The notes below the pieces were generated by a model, which was not told where the DNA came from, did no database searches, and was given only the letters and a program-made list of their open reading frames with translations. A stretch of DNA of 64,000 bases from Myxosarcina sp. GA_180221_E-2-1-MAG-40_15. Its GTDB lineage: Bacteria; Cyanobacteriota; Cyanobacteriia; Cyanobacteriales; Xenococcaceae. This document shows positions 1 to 9,552 of this stretch, piece by piece. Position numbers and translations under genes: made by a program. Positions within the stretch are counted from its first letter, which is position 1, and the number at the start of each line of letters is the position of its first letter. The stretch lies in NCBI GenBank assembly GCA_020692205.1, contig JAIMKV010000003.1, positions 79,385 to 143,384 of the forward strand, read 5' to 3'.

Positions 1-846
1 GAGTGCGGTCGATACGTTGAGTCCTGTGGCGCTTGCCCTCAACTTAAAAGTGACAATAACTGCGATTTATCCCGTTGGATTTGGCAGCGAAAATCTCAAG
101 CCTGGAAAAATATTCCCATGACTATTGTTACCCCTAGTCAGTGGTTAGCTCAATGCGCTCGTTCTAGTTCTCTATTTAGAAATTTACCAATTGAGGTGAT
201 TCCCAACGGTGTCCATTTACAGAGATTTAAACCTGTTGACCGTCAACTAGTGCGATCGCTACTCAATCTGCCTCAAAATAAACAACTGATACTATTTGGA
301 GCAGTTAACGCCACTAGCGATCGCCGTAAGGGATTTCATCTGCTCAAGATGGCTTTGCAAAATCTTTGTCAGTTAGGATGGCAAGACAAAATCGAGTTAG
401 TTGTAGTCGGTGCATCACAACCAGATAATCAGACCGATTTAGGCTTCAAAACCCACTATTTAGGAAAATTGAGCGATGATATCTCTTTGGCACAAGTTTA
501 TGCTGCCGCCGATATTTTTGTCGCCCCTTCGCTTCAAGATAACCTTCCCAACACAGTAGTAGAAGCGATCGCTTGTGGAACTCCCTGTGCTGCTTTTAAG
601 ATTGGCGGAATGCCAGAGATCATCGAGCATCAGCAAAATGGTTATTTGGCTCAACCCTTCGAGATAGAAGATTTGGCTAGAGGAATTGTCTGGATCTTGG
701 AAGACCAAGAGCGACATCGCCAGCTTAGCGATCGCGCTCGTGAAAAAGCTGAACAAGAATTTACTCAGGAATTACAAGCACACCGCTATGCTTCTGTCTA
801 TGCTGAACTTTGGTCGAAAACCAAAGTTTTTAATTGCTCACATTAA
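1..846 (+). CDS. Glycosyltransferase family 4, 5'-truncated by window edge
   Basis: The frame is open from base 1 to the TAA at 844-846, so the N-terminal donor/acceptor half lies outside the window; the ATG at 118 is internal. The visible part begins with a CGACPQL segment, which is typical just before the interdomain region of many GT4 enzymes. It then shows the GT-B linker VIPNGV and the C-terminal sugar-nucleotide site, with two glutamates in NTVVEAIACGTP and GGMPEII. These are retaining GT4 hallmarks. Likely role is cytoplasmic transfer of a sugar from a nucleotide donor onto a lipid-linked oligosaccharide of a surface polysaccharide, judging from the glycosyltransferase and sulfotransferase genes that follow on the same strand. 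Donor and acceptor cannot be read from sequence. Confidence 0.9.
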   Translation, partial: ECGRYVESCGACPQLKSDNNCDLSRWIWQRKSQAWKNIPMTIVTPSQWLAQCARSSSLFRNLPIEVIPNGVHLQRFKPVDRQLVRSLLNLPQNKQLILFGAVNATSDRRKGFHLLKMALQNLCQLGWQDKIELVVVGASQPDNQTDLGFKTHYLGKLSDDISLAQVYAAADIFVAPSLQDNLPNTVVEAIACGTPCAAFKIGGMPEIIEHQQNGYLAQPFEIEDLARGIVWILEDQERHRQLSDRAREKAEQEFTQELQAHRYASVYAELWSKTKVFNCSH

Positions 847-965
847 CTTAGAAGTATATCTAATCCATCGTTAATCAAAAAAGTAGTGATGTGTGTAACA
901 ACAATTCGCTTTAGCAACAAATAATTATATTTTTGACCAAATTTATCAAGTAAACCCCCAGTACT

Positions 966-1739
966 ATGAATAAAGATTTTTGCTTTTGTACGCTAGCAAT
1001 TAGCCAAAGATACTGTCTTTTAGCCAGAGAATTGGCGGTAAGTTTGGAACAATATGCTCCTAGAAAAATGTTGATAGTATCTACAGACCTACCAAATAAA
1101 TTTGAAAACTGTAGCAATGTTTTAGCTTTTAAACATTATCAGCAAGGTATACATAGCTGTATAAATGACAAAAGATTTGTCATAGAAAAGGCTTTGTCAA
1201 TGTTTGATGCTGCTATATTTCTTGATGCCGACAGCAAAATCGTAGCTCCTATAGATCATAATATGATTATTCAACCAGGAATTACAATACATAGAATTAA
1301 TAATATTCTTGAATGTAAAGTCAACCAAAGAAACAAATATAGAGCAGAGGTAACGCGAGAAATAGCAGATAAGCTGGATATTAATTTAAAAGTCACTAAC
1401 TTGATTCCAGGAAATATATTTGCTATATCAAAAGAAACAGGAAAAGAAATTGAGTTTATTAAGATTTGGGACAAAATTGGAAGATACTTTGAATTTAAGA
1501 ATCTCCATTATGCTGAGGAAAATGCAATGGGATTGGCTGCTGCTAAGGTAGGATTAACAGTTAGAAATAGTAAAAATTTGGAAGAATTAAAAAAAAATTG
1601 TCAGCATTTGTATGTCACAAGCCATAGCATAGAATCTAAAACCATCTTCGAGCGAATAAAACGATGGAGTGGTATTCCCTCTCGTCTGAGTCGGTCACTA
1701 ATAATTAGCTTGAGAGACTTTGGATTTTACTTTCGCTAA
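966..1739 (+). CDS. Putative GT-A-fold glycosyltransferase (257 aa)
   Basis: I do not recognise a named family. The protein has a Rossmann-like N-terminus and an acidic motif FLDADS, with DAD at residues 87-89, which resembles the metal-binding DxD of GT-A nucleotide-sugar transferases. A second region around NLIPGNIFAIS resembles the substrate loop of such enzymes. No signal peptide or membrane helix is seen. It lies 119 bases after a GT4 gene and before a sulfotransferase, so a role in the same polysaccharide pathway is inferred. Base composition is AT-rich with many AAA/ATA codons, unlike the housekeeping genes further right, suggesting transfer. Confidence 0.6.
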   Translation: MNKDFCFCTLAISQRYCLLARELAVSLEQYAPRKMLIVSTDLPNKFENCSNVLAFKHYQQGIHSCINDKRFVIEKALSMFDAAIFLDADSKIVAPIDHNMIIQPGITIHRINNILECKVNQRNKYRAEVTREIADKLDINLKVTNLIPGNIFAISKETGKEIEFIKIWDKIGRYFEFKNLHYAEENAMGLAAAKVGLTVRNSKNLEELKKNCQHLYVTSHSIESKTIFERIKRWSGIPSRLSRSLIISLRDFGFYFR

Positions 1740-2013
1740 AATTTTTTGCTGGATATCAACATATAAATCTAAACTTTGATCAAGATAAAATAATAAATTA
1801 ACTGTCATTAAATAATCGTCTCTGACACTTTAAAAGCTGCTTTAATTATATGCTCTCATGCTAAATAAAAGTTGTAAATACGTTTTTATGAGTGACTTTA
1901 TACCGATACTTTGACTCGATATGAGTACCAAGATATTTTTGCCAACATAGTCAATGAGTAAACCAAAAATATCTAACAACTTAATAACATCAGCAAATTT
2001 GTGAGTAATAATA

Positions 2014-2967
2014 ATGAGAAATAGCAAACCAATACTTGTGACAGGTTCACATCGTTCTGGTTCAACTTGGGTAGGTAAGATGATTGCTCTATCTCCTGCG
2101 GTAGGATATATTAAAGAGCCATTCAATTTAGAGCATCGTCCTGGTATATGTAGTGCTAAATTTGACTATTGGTTTACATATATTACCCAGGAAAATGAGT
2201 CTGATTTCTACAAAAATATTGATAAAACACTTAATTTTTCATATAATTTCCCAGAGGAGATAAAAGCAGTAAATTCTTTGAAAGATACATTACGGCTTAT
2301 AAGAGATTATAGTAATTTTTATAAATACCGTATTTCCCATGCTCGACCTCTGCTCAAAGATCCCATAGCAGTATTTTCCGCCGAATGGCTAGCAGAAAAA
2401 TTTGATATAGATGTGGTGGTATTAATTAGACATCCTGCTGCTTTTGTTAGTAGTTTCAAGAAAAAAAACTGGTCTTTTGACTTTTCTCATCTGTTGAAAC
2501 AACCTTTACTTATGGAAAAGCATTTATATTCTTTTGAAACGGAAATCAAAGAATCTATCACCAAAAAATATGATGCTATAGATCAGGCATCTTTGTTATG
2601 GAAGTTAATTTATCATGTTGTAGCTAAATATCGCGATCGTCATAAAGATTGGATATTTAGCAAGCATGAAGATATTTCCTTGAATCCTCTAGCTGGATTT
2701 CAAATGATTTTTAACCACTTAAACTTGAATTTATCAAATAAAATCAAAAAAGCAATTGAAGAATATAGTAGTTCTCAAAATCCTAGCGAAATAATGAAAA
2801 ACGAAAGTACATTTTGGCTGCTCTCGAATCGTGATTTAAAATGCGATAGCAAAGCCAACATTTTGAATTGGCACAACAGGTTGACTCAAGAAGAAATATG
2901 TAGAATTAGGATGAAAACAGAAGAAGTTGCTGACAAATTTTATCTAGATCGAGATTGGAATATATAG
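2014..2967 (+). CDS. Sulfotransferase (PAPS-dependent), 317 aa
   Basis: The N-terminal P-loop-like 5'-phosphosulfate loop GSHRSGSTWVGK (residues 11-22) and the 3'-phosphate motif VVLIRHPAAFVSSF (about 135-148) are the two PAPS-binding signatures of the Sulfotransfer superfamily. The enzyme should move a sulfuryl group from PAPS to a hydroxyl or amino group of a carbohydrate. Its position between glycosyltransferase genes points to a sulfated exopolysaccharide, which many cyanobacteria make. No transmembrane helix is obvious, so it is probably cytoplasmic. The gene is AT-rich, with a 274-base AT-rich gap upstream. The specific acceptor is unknown. Confidence 0.85.
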   Translation: MRNSKPILVTGSHRSGSTWVGKMIALSPAVGYIKEPFNLEHRPGICSAKFDYWFTYITQENESDFYKNIDKTLNFSYNFPEEIKAVNSLKDTLRLIRDYSNFYKYRISHARPLLKDPIAVFSAEWLAEKFDIDVVVLIRHPAAFVSSFKKKNWSFDFSHLLKQPLLMEKHLYSFETEIKESITKKYDAIDQASLLWKLIYHVVAKYRDRHKDWIFSKHEDISLNPLAGFQMIFNHLNLNLSNKIKKAIEEYSSSQNPSEIMKNESTFWLLSNRDLKCDSKANILNWHNRLTQEEICRIRMKTEEVADKFYLDRDWNI

Positions 2968-3095
2968 TAGCTGGTTGACCGAAAAACTTACGTCGGCGGT
3001 TTATTCTTATGCCGCTCAACTTACTCAGGTATTACCAAAAATCCATTGTGCCTTTCTTTACACCGATATTTAGTCTCGATCGGGGCAAAAAAATT

Positions 3096-3848
3096 ATGAA
3101 TATTCCCCAAAAAATTCACTATATATGGCTTGGCAAAGGACAGAAGACACCCCTAATCACAAAATGTATTGATAGCTGGAAGCGATACTTGCCTAACTAT
3201 GAAATTAAAGAATGGAATGAAAATAACTTCGATTTAAATATTCATCCTTGGATTGTCAAAATGTATACTCGAAAAAAGTATGCTTTTGCCAGTGATTTAG
3301 TGCGTTTATATGTCTTAAAAAATGAGGGAGGAATTTATTTAGATACAGATATCGAAATCAATAAGAATTTAGATAGCTTTCTTGATAGTAAAATGTTGAT
3401 GGGCTTTATGTATGATTGTGCTTTAGGCACATCAATTTTAGGAGCTGTTGCTAACTATTATGTCCTTGATGATTTGATCGATATTTATTATGGTCTGCTT
3501 GATAAAAATCCGTTAGTAAATAATACTATATTTACCAAATATTTTATTAGTGCTTTTCCTGAATTTAAATTAGGTAATAAAAAGCAAATAATTGGCGACA
3601 GTATTCATATATTACCCAAAGAATATTTTGAAGTTCCAACCTTTAGCAATAAAATGGGGTACGCTCGTCATCATGCAACGCGCCTTTGGGATGGTGGAAA
3701 TGCACGGCGTTCTCCAATTAAAAGAATTTTCAACGCTGTAATTGGTGATGTACTGTATTACAAATTAGTTCACTACAAATGTCTAAAAAATAACGAGTTT
3801 TATGCTTTATATAAGCAACACACGATCGCAGACAGAATCAAACAATGA
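3096..3848 (+). CDS. DXD-type glycosyltransferase (Gly_transf_sug / OCH1-like)
   Basis: The sequence opens with MNIPQKIHYIWLGKG and continues with YAFASDLVRLYVL then GGIYLDTDIEIN. This order is diagnostic of the family related to yeast Och1 and the capsular-polysaccharide and clostridial-toxin glycosyltransferases. The DTD is the metal/UDP-sugar site. An in-frame ATG at 3009 would add 29 residues. I prefer 3096 because family members usually begin a few residues before the IHxIW motif and no convincing Shine-Dalgarno is seen for either. It is likely a retaining transferase acting on the nearby polysaccharide. It ends the island; a 177-base gap separates it from DUF1361. Confidence 0.85.
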   Translation: MNIPQKIHYIWLGKGQKTPLITKCIDSWKRYLPNYEIKEWNENNFDLNIHPWIVKMYTRKKYAFASDLVRLYVLKNEGGIYLDTDIEINKNLDSFLDSKMLMGFMYDCALGTSILGAVANYYVLDDLIDIYYGLLDKNPLVNNTIFTKYFISAFPEFKLGNKKQIIGDSIHILPKEYFEVPTFSNKMGYARHHATRLWDGGNARRSPIKRIFNAVIGDVLYYKLVHYKCLKNNEFYALYKQHTIADRIKQ

Positions 3849-4025
3849 TATTATATGATCTAATTTAGCAACGTCAATAGTTGTATAAGAAGGGATCTTG
3901 GAGCGATCGCGATTCATCACCTGATCATGAGCATAAAAACTTATTAATAAAACAATAAAAGTCATTTTGTAGTCACTTTGGCGGTTTGGTTTGTAGAATT
4001 GAATTTATGTTGCTAAAGTAAACCA

Positions 4026-4700
4026 ATGGAATCAATACTAGCTGAAGCTTTTAGCTCTTTTAACAAATATAGCGGTTGGATCGTCTGGAACTTATTCTTG
4101 GCCTTTATTCCTTTAATTCTCAGCTTTTGGTTATTTACCAGACATCCTAAAAAGCGATATCAGCCGCTAGACAAGTCAGCAAAAGTTGTGGCAAAATCGC
4201 GATCGCCACTTTGGTGGCTTGGTTGGCTCGTTTTTATCGCCTTTTTACCCAATGCCCCTTATTTATTAACCGACATCATACATTTAATTGGGGCAATACG
4301 GGCAGGTTACTCAATTTGGATTACTACTTTAATTTTTATTCCGCTACATCTGTTTGCGATTTTAGTGGGTTGGGAAGCTTATGTAATTTCTCTGATCAAT
4401 CAAAGTCGTTATCTGAAGCAACAAGGGGCTAAAAAATTCATTTTACCTAGCGAACTGATGACTCATGCCCTATCTGCGATCGGGATTTATCTAGGCAGAT
4501 TTCGCCGCTTTAATAGTTGGGATTTAGTTACTCAACCTAATATTGTATTTACCTCAACCATAGATGATTTGACTACTCAAAAACCCTTTTTAGTAATAGT
4601 TATTACTTTTATTGTTCTAACCATATTTTATTGGGTGATGAAACAAATTACCTTGGGCATTTTACTCCGAGTACGTTATTTTCTTGCCAATTACAACTAA
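4026..4700 (+). CDS. DUF1361 membrane protein (224 aa)
   Basis: This is a polytopic membrane protein with about six hydrophobic segments. The conserved stretch FLPNAPYLLTDIIHL (about residues 75-89) and later GRFRRFNSWDL are the signature of DUF1361 proteins, which are common in cyanobacteria and some Firmicutes. Biochemical function is unknown. A basic loop KKRYQPLDKSAK follows the second helix. The gene stands alone between a polysaccharide gene and a convergent DUF3616 gene, so context adds little. Confidence 0.8.
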   Translation: MESILAEAFSSFNKYSGWIVWNLFLAFIPLILSFWLFTRHPKKRYQPLDKSAKVVAKSRSPLWWLGWLVFIAFLPNAPYLLTDIIHLIGAIRAGYSIWITTLIFIPLHLFAILVGWEAYVISLINQSRYLKQQGAKKFILPSELMTHALSAIGIYLGRFRRFNSWDLVTQPNIVFTSTIDDLTTQKPFLVIVITFIVLTIFYWVMKQITLGILLRVRYFLANYN

Positions 4701-4888
4701 TTAAAATTTTCCAAGTAAGTAAGAGAGTGTAATTAAATATAAAATGGCTGTCGTGAGGAAACAGGGAATTGGGAATAAGGAATAGAAAAACAGCCTAACA
4801 GTCTGGTTTGATCAATTATTATTCCTACTTACTTATCAATTAGTTCATTTGGCAATTAAATTTTCATTTAACTTAAATTAAATGAGAT

Positions 4889-5968
4889 TTAAATCCGAAA
4901 GACATCAACCAATATTTGCTTATTGTTTTTAATTCGATTCTGATTGGGAGAATCATAAAGAACCATCAATCCATCTCCTGGTTCCCAACAAGAATATAAA
5001 GCTAAACCTTCAGCATGATCGCTGCCGATAGTAAGGGGTAAATCGAATAAAGGAAATAGTTCATCCTTATCTTGTTCTTGAATCATATTCCCTTTACTCG
5101 AAGCTGCATCACACCACCGAAAAATCTGCATTTCCCCTTCAACAGTCATGGTTGGACCAGCTAGAATCAGCAGATCGTCACCTTGCCAACATAGCTCACG
5201 CACTCCCAAACCATTTAAATTCAGAAAATACTTTTTATATTTTGCTCCACCATCACCAATCTCTTTTAGGTCTAATATTCCCGCTTCCTTCTCTATTAGT
5301 TCTAGTTCTAAGATAATTGCCCAACCGCGCAATACAGGCCCTCGTAAACCGAGAAGTAAACGTCCATCTTTAACCGCCAATCCTTCAATATCTAAACCAT
5401 TATCTTTAGAGGGAATAGCCGCTGCAATAAATGGTTTAAGATGAGGATCTTCAGCTAGAGCCTCAAACAAAATATTTCGTTCGGCTGTAGTTTGCAAACA
5501 GGCTGCGCTTAGGGCATTACCCTCTTCGGGAACAAAAGACTTAATTAACTTACCGTTAATCACGGGAATTCTCGCTAGAATAAAGCGATTAAGATCCGTT
5601 GTAATCGTTGCCAACCGCTCTAGGTTCTTTGTCAAATCATCTTTTTTGGGCTTTTTACGTTTAGTACTGTGTGAACCTGTCAGCCAAAGATAGCCATCAG
5701 CAAAATCCATGCCCTCAATGTCCATTTCGTCATCAGTATTAAACAAATTGATGTAATCTTGTAATAAAAAACGCTGATGTTCACCATAGCTATGACGGCC
5801 AAGAGGGGAAAGCCTTTCAACACCAATCATTTCATCTGAACCGACCCACAAACTACCATCAGGACTAAAAGCTGCGGCGGAAATATCGCTAATGATCGCT
5901 TCTGTTTCGTCCTCAAAATCGAGTAAGACGCGGGTAAGTAAAAAACATGGGGATTGAGATAAAAGCAT
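4889..5968 (-). CDS. DUF3616 family protein (359 aa)
   Basis: Repeated acidic and aromatic patches such as FSPDGSLWVGSDE, MDIEGMDFADGYLWLTGSHS and DIEGLAVKDGRLLLGLRGP give the look of a beta-propeller. They match DUF3616, a family seen mostly in cyanobacteria and proteobacteria. There is no signal peptide, so a cytoplasmic location is inferred. Function is unknown. It is transcribed toward DUF1361 (convergent). The 188-base gap between the two contains a short GGGAAT-rich repetitive tract of the kind common in cyanobacterial spacers. Confidence 0.8.
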   Translation of the reverse strand: MLLSQSPCFLLTRVLLDFEDETEAIISDISAAAFSPDGSLWVGSDEMIGVERLSPLGRHSYGEHQRFLLQDYINLFNTDDEMDIEGMDFADGYLWLTGSHSTKRKKPKKDDLTKNLERLATITTDLNRFILARIPVINGKLIKSFVPEEGNALSAACLQTTAERNILFEALAEDPHLKPFIAAAIPSKDNGLDIEGLAVKDGRLLLGLRGPVLRGWAIILELELIEKEAGILDLKEIGDGGAKYKKYFLNLNGLGVRELCWQGDDLLILAGPTMTVEGEMQIFRWCDAASSKGNMIQEQDKDELFPLFDLPLTIGSDHAEGLALYSCWEPGDGLMVLYDSPNQNRIKNNKQILVDVFRI

Positions 5969-6114
5969 AAAAATCTATGGTGTAGCTAATTTTACTGCGA
6001 TTATGCTATGCATATCTTTAAGATTGTAGTTAAAAATTGCTCAAGATTAATCTATCTAGAAAGGTATTGTTAAACTGGTGATCATCTAAACCCTACTTCC
6101 CAATTTTCAATAAA

Positions 6115-6795
6115 ATGGTCTTAAATCGTCAAGCTCTAAAATCGAAACTCCTGCAACAGTTATTAGCTCATCCCGAATTAGGTTTTAAAATCTGGAGCGA
6201 CGAAGAACTACTACAATCTATTCATCAGACTTTACAGCAAAGACCTACAGAAGAACTATGGATTTTTGCCTATGGGTCACTAGTTTGGAATCCACTGTTT
6301 GATTATATAGATCGCTGTTCGGTTGTAGTTGAAGGCTGGCAAAGACAATTTTGTCTCTCAGCACCTGTTGGGAGAGGTACAATTGATAACCCAGGTTTGG
6401 TTTTGGGTTTGGAACCAGGCGATTGTTGTCAGGGAATTGCCTATCGTTTACCAATAGATAAGAATTTGGAGTCCGAATTATTACTACTGTGGCGACGAGA
6501 AATGGTGGTTGGCTCTTATTTTCCCACCTGGATTACTGGGCAAAATAGTAGTTGCGACATCGAGGTTTTGGCGTTTACAGTTAATCGTCAACATCCCGTA
6601 TACGTTAATAATTTATCGCCTGAAAAGATGATTGAATCCTTGGCTACGGCTAAAGGCAGTTTAGGTTCATCTGCCGAATATTTGAGCCATACTGTGCAGG
6701 GTTTGCTAGCAGCAGGAATTGAAGATCAAATATTAATTGAACTAGACCGCTTGGTAAAAAAAAGACAGCAAGAACTTATTTTGTCTGTTAAATAA
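6115..6795 (+). CDS. chaC: ChaC-like gamma-glutamylcyclotransferase (226 aa)
   Basis: The motif WIFAYGSLVWNP (49-60), with the YGSL anion-binding loop, is followed by GWQRQFCLSA and RGTIDNPGLVLGL. The acidic residue in LWRREM (E129) fits the catalytic glutamate of the ChaC/GGCT family. Known members cleave glutathione to 5-oxoproline and Cys-Gly. A leader of about 45 residues precedes the fold. The gene converges on nei with only 2 bases between the stops. Glutathione degradation is inferred from the family. Confidence 0.88.
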   Translation: MVLNRQALKSKLLQQLLAHPELGFKIWSDEELLQSIHQTLQQRPTEELWIFAYGSLVWNPLFDYIDRCSVVVEGWQRQFCLSAPVGRGTIDNPGLVLGLEPGDCCQGIAYRLPIDKNLESELLLLWRREMVVGSYFPTWITGQNSSCDIEVLAFTVNRQHPVYVNNLSPEKMIESLATAKGSLGSSAEYLSHTVQGLLAAGIEDQILIELDRLVKKRQQELILSVK

Positions 6796-6797
6796 GA

Positions 6798-7622
6798 TTA
6801 CTTACGATTTTGGCAATTAGGACAAAAGTAATATCTACGGCCTCCCAAAATCTCTTTGATGATAGAAGCATCACAGATATAACAAGGTCGTTCTGCTCGA
6901 TTAAACACCCAATGACGATAATCTTTGCGTCTGTATCCCTGTTGCTTGAGTCGTTGGACTAAATTTAGATCATTAGTAATTCCGTTGGTTTCATAAGACT
7001 GCTGGGGAACTTTAATCGCAGCTTTCGCCAACGCAGATATCTGTTCCTGGCTACAGTCAATCGGTCGTAGTGTGGGATGTACCCGCGCTACAAACAATAT
7101 TTCGCTCCGCAGATAGTTGCCTAACCCCGCTAAAAAACGTTGATCGAGGAATAAACTGGTAAAGCGTCGGCGAGCAAAAGATTTATTTTGTAACCTGGCT
7201 GTAATTTTCCTAACGGTAGTTTGCCGATCTAAAACATCCAAACCGAGACGACTCAAAAAAGGATGAATGGCGATCGCATTTTCGTCCAACACCTCTATAT
7301 CCGAAGCACTGTAGAGTAACGCTGAATGTTTCTCATTATGAATCGCTAATCTCAACTGGCGTTTAGTTTCAGGAAAATTATCCGCCTGCCTAATCATCCA
7401 CTTGCCGTAAAGCTGATTATGGCTATAAATGCTCAAGCCGTTATCAAAACGAATCAACATCCCTTTCCCTTTAGTATCCACCGCCGTAACTAGCTGCTGT
7501 GCTAATAGCTCCTCGTATAGTTTAAGATGCTCAAAAGCAAAGAAAATTTGTTTAATTGGTTTAAAAGCGATCGCTTTGGCTATTTGATCAGCAGCAATTC
7601 TGATTTCAGGACCTTCGGGCAT
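6798..7622 (-). CDS. nei: Endonuclease VIII-like DNA glycosylase/AP lyase
   Basis: The N-terminus MPEGPEIRIA supplies the catalytic Pro2 (Schiff base) and Glu3. The conserved lysine lies in KGKGMLIRF. The helix-two-turn-helix is LGNYLRSEILF, and the C-terminal zinc finger has CYIC...CPNC. At 274 aa the protein matches Nei/Fpg length. It should excise oxidised pyrimidines and nick the abasic site. The LRSEI pattern and absence of typical MutM loop residues favour Nei over MutM, but the two families are close. It is followed 30 bases upstream by an aldo/keto reductase gene on the same strand, so a short operon is possible. Confidence 0.88.
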   Translation of the reverse strand: MPEGPEIRIAADQIAKAIAFKPIKQIFFAFEHLKLYEELLAQQLVTAVDTKGKGMLIRFDNGLSIYSHNQLYGKWMIRQADNFPETKRQLRLAIHNEKHSALLYSASDIEVLDENAIAIHPFLSRLGLDVLDRQTTVRKITARLQNKSFARRRFTSLFLDQRFLAGLGNYLRSEILFVARVHPTLRPIDCSQEQISALAKAAIKVPQQSYETNGITNDLNLVQRLKQQGYRRKDYRHWVFNRAERPCYICDASIIKEILGGRRYYFCPNCQNRK

Positions 7623-7652
7623 GGTGTTTTAATTGACCGTGAGCAGTTTAAA

Positions 7653-8486
7653 TTATCTCATTGCTAGAGACATCTTACGACTTGGTGGTTTAAAGGCACG
7701 ATCTAATTCTTGTAAGTCTTCTCTTGTTAGTTTAATCTCCAAAGCAGCGCGGTTTTCCTGAACATGATCGCGATTAGTAGCTTTAGGAATAGAAATAATC
7801 CCCTGTTGATGCAATAGCCAACTCAGGGCAATTTGGGTTGATGTTGCCTTATGTTTAGCGGCAAGATCTCCCAACTGAGGATTATTCACAAAAGCCCGTT
7901 GTTCTATGGGTGAATAAGCCATAATCGGGATCTGACGCTGTCTGCACCAGGGCAATAAATCCCATTCAATACCGCGTCGCAACAAATTATACAGCACTTG
8001 ATTGGTAACTATTTCCTGCCCTCCAGACAACGACTCCGCTTCTTCCATGTCCTCTGTGTCGAAGTTACTCACACCGTAATCTAAGATCTTTCCCGCCTGT
8101 TTGAGCTGCTGCAATCCTGCTAAAGTCTCTGATAATGGAACCGAACCGCGCCAGTGAAGTAAATATAAATCGAGATAATCTGTTTTCAGTCTGGACAAAG
8201 AGCGATCGCCAGCCTGAATTACTCCCTGATAACTCGCATTGTCGGGATAAAACTTACTGACCAAATATACTTCTTCCCGACGACCAGAAATAGCCTCGGC
8301 AACTATCTTTTCTGCACCACCTTCGCCATACATCTCGGCAGTATCAATCAAACTCATCCCCAAATCTAATCCTAGCTGTAGCGCATCTATCTCCGCCTGT
8401 TTCTGGCTGGCTTTTTCCCCCATGCGCCACGTTCCCTGTCCGAGTATCGGAATGTTTCTGCCTGATGGTAACTGTAGTGTCTTCAT
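7653..8486 (-). CDS. Aldo/keto reductase (277 aa)
   Basis: The classic AKR tetrad is visible: Asp48 and Tyr53 in LIDTAEMYGEG, Lys78 in LVSKFY, and His111 in LLHWRG. The NADPH-binding end IPKATNRDHVQEN is also present. Members reduce aldehydes and ketones, and the substrate is not predictable here. The gene lies directly upstream of nei on the minus strand and could be co-transcribed. It is divergent from rsmE; the 188-base gap holds a single copy of an IS-like terminal repeat at 8543. Confidence 0.9.
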   Translation of the reverse strand: MKTLQLPSGRNIPILGQGTWRMGEKASQKQAEIDALQLGLDLGMSLIDTAEMYGEGGAEKIVAEAISGRREEVYLVSKFYPDNASYQGVIQAGDRSLSRLKTDYLDLYLLHWRGSVPLSETLAGLQQLKQAGKILDYGVSNFDTEDMEEAESLSGGQEIVTNQVLYNLLRRGIEWDLLPWCRQRQIPIMAYSPIEQRAFVNNPQLGDLAAKHKATSTQIALSWLLHQQGIISIPKATNRDHVQENRAALEIKLTREDLQELDRAFKPPSRKMSLAMR

Positions 8487-8542
8487 TTTGTAGTTGAGAA
8501 AGTCATCATATTGATCATTATGACGGGATTTTTGCCGAGAAG

Positions 8543-8555
8543 GGCGTTGCTGAAT
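8543..8555 (+). repeat. Solo IS/MITE terminal-repeat sequence
   Basis: The 13-mer GGCGTTGCTGAAT matches the ends of the 147-bp element at 56924-57070. No second end is visible nearby, so this is either a relic or a chance match. Confidence 0.35.
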
Positions 8556-8674
8556 CGAGGTATACCACCAGTATTATTTTGTAGTCATACTTTCAATCCT
8601 CTACGCCAATGCTGCAATAGCTTGCGATAAGATTAAAACGCATACCGCACTCAGCAATTAATCAGCAAAGCTAA

Positions 8675-9379
8675 TTGGTTTATCGTTTAGTAGTTAGATT
8701 AGAACAAATACAACAGCAGCAAATTAATTTGAATGCTCAACAACAGCATTATTTATTACGGGTATTGCGGTTAGGAAATGGCGATCGCTTTATTGCCCTT
8801 AATGGTATTGGTGATGCTTGGTTGGCAGAAATTAACGAGCAATCTGCCCAAATTATTGAAACAATAGATCTTAAAACGGAATTATCTGTATCTCTGACTT
8901 TAATTACCGCTTTACCCAAAGGAAGTGGTTATGAACAGATAATCCGCTGCTGCACCGAATTAGGAGTCAGTAATTTCCTGCCTGTAATTAGCGATCGCAC
9001 TATCCTTAAACCGAGTCAAAATAAAGTTCAACGCTGGCGCAAAATTGCTACCGAAGCAGCCGAACAGTCCGAAAGACAAGTTGTACCCACGATTTTGGAA
9101 CCAGTCAAGTTTAGTCTGGCGCTTAATCAGATCAAATCTAACCCAGATAAATACATTTGCGTAGCGCGCAGGAATATCCCAACTCTCTGGAATTCATTGC
9201 CAAATCGAACTCAGCCAGAAATAGTCATTGCCACAGGTTGTGAGGGAGGCTGGACAGAAGCAGAAGTAGAACAAGCGATCGCTCTGGGTTTTCAACCAGT
9301 TTCTTTAGGAAATCGAATTCTCCGCGCCATCACTGCCCCCATTGTTGTCAGCTCATTAGTTATGGCAATCGGGGAATAA
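8675..9379 (+). CDS. rsmE: 16S rRNA (uracil1498-N3)-methyltransferase RsmE
   Basis: This SPOUT-fold methyltransferase has an N-terminal PUA-like part (HYLLRVLRLGNGDRF) and the C-terminal trefoil knot IATGCEGGWTEAEVE followed by SLGNRILRAITAP. These are the SAM-binding knot motifs of RsmE. It methylates U1498 of 16S rRNA. The start is a TTG directly after an in-frame TAA (8672-8674), so no longer N-terminus is possible. The encoded start (M)VYRLVVR matches the family's usual beginning. The Shine-Dalgarno is weak. Confidence 0.93.
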   Translation: MVYRLVVRLEQIQQQQINLNAQQQHYLLRVLRLGNGDRFIALNGIGDAWLAEINEQSAQIIETIDLKTELSVSLTLITALPKGSGYEQIIRCCTELGVSNFLPVISDRTILKPSQNKVQRWRKIATEAAEQSERQVVPTILEPVKFSLALNQIKSNPDKYICVARRNIPTLWNSLPNRTQPEIVIATGCEGGWTEAEVEQAIALGFQPVSLGNRILRAITAPIVVSSLVMAIGE

Positions 9380-9552
9380 ATCAAGGAACATTTGTGCTTA
9401 ATCTTCAGTCCCTTTCACAGCAAGAATCATCCAATCCTCAAACTTAAGGAAATTTAACAATTTTTTAATTAATTACCTCTAATTTCCACTTAAGAAGGAC
9501 GAAATGACAAATTTGAGCTTTAATCATATCGATACAGCACACAAGAGATACT

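Noticed and set aside
1842..2126. 94-codon minus-strand frame before the sulfotransferase
   Set aside because: It overlaps the conserved P-loop of the sulfotransferase on the opposite strand and has no recognisable motif.
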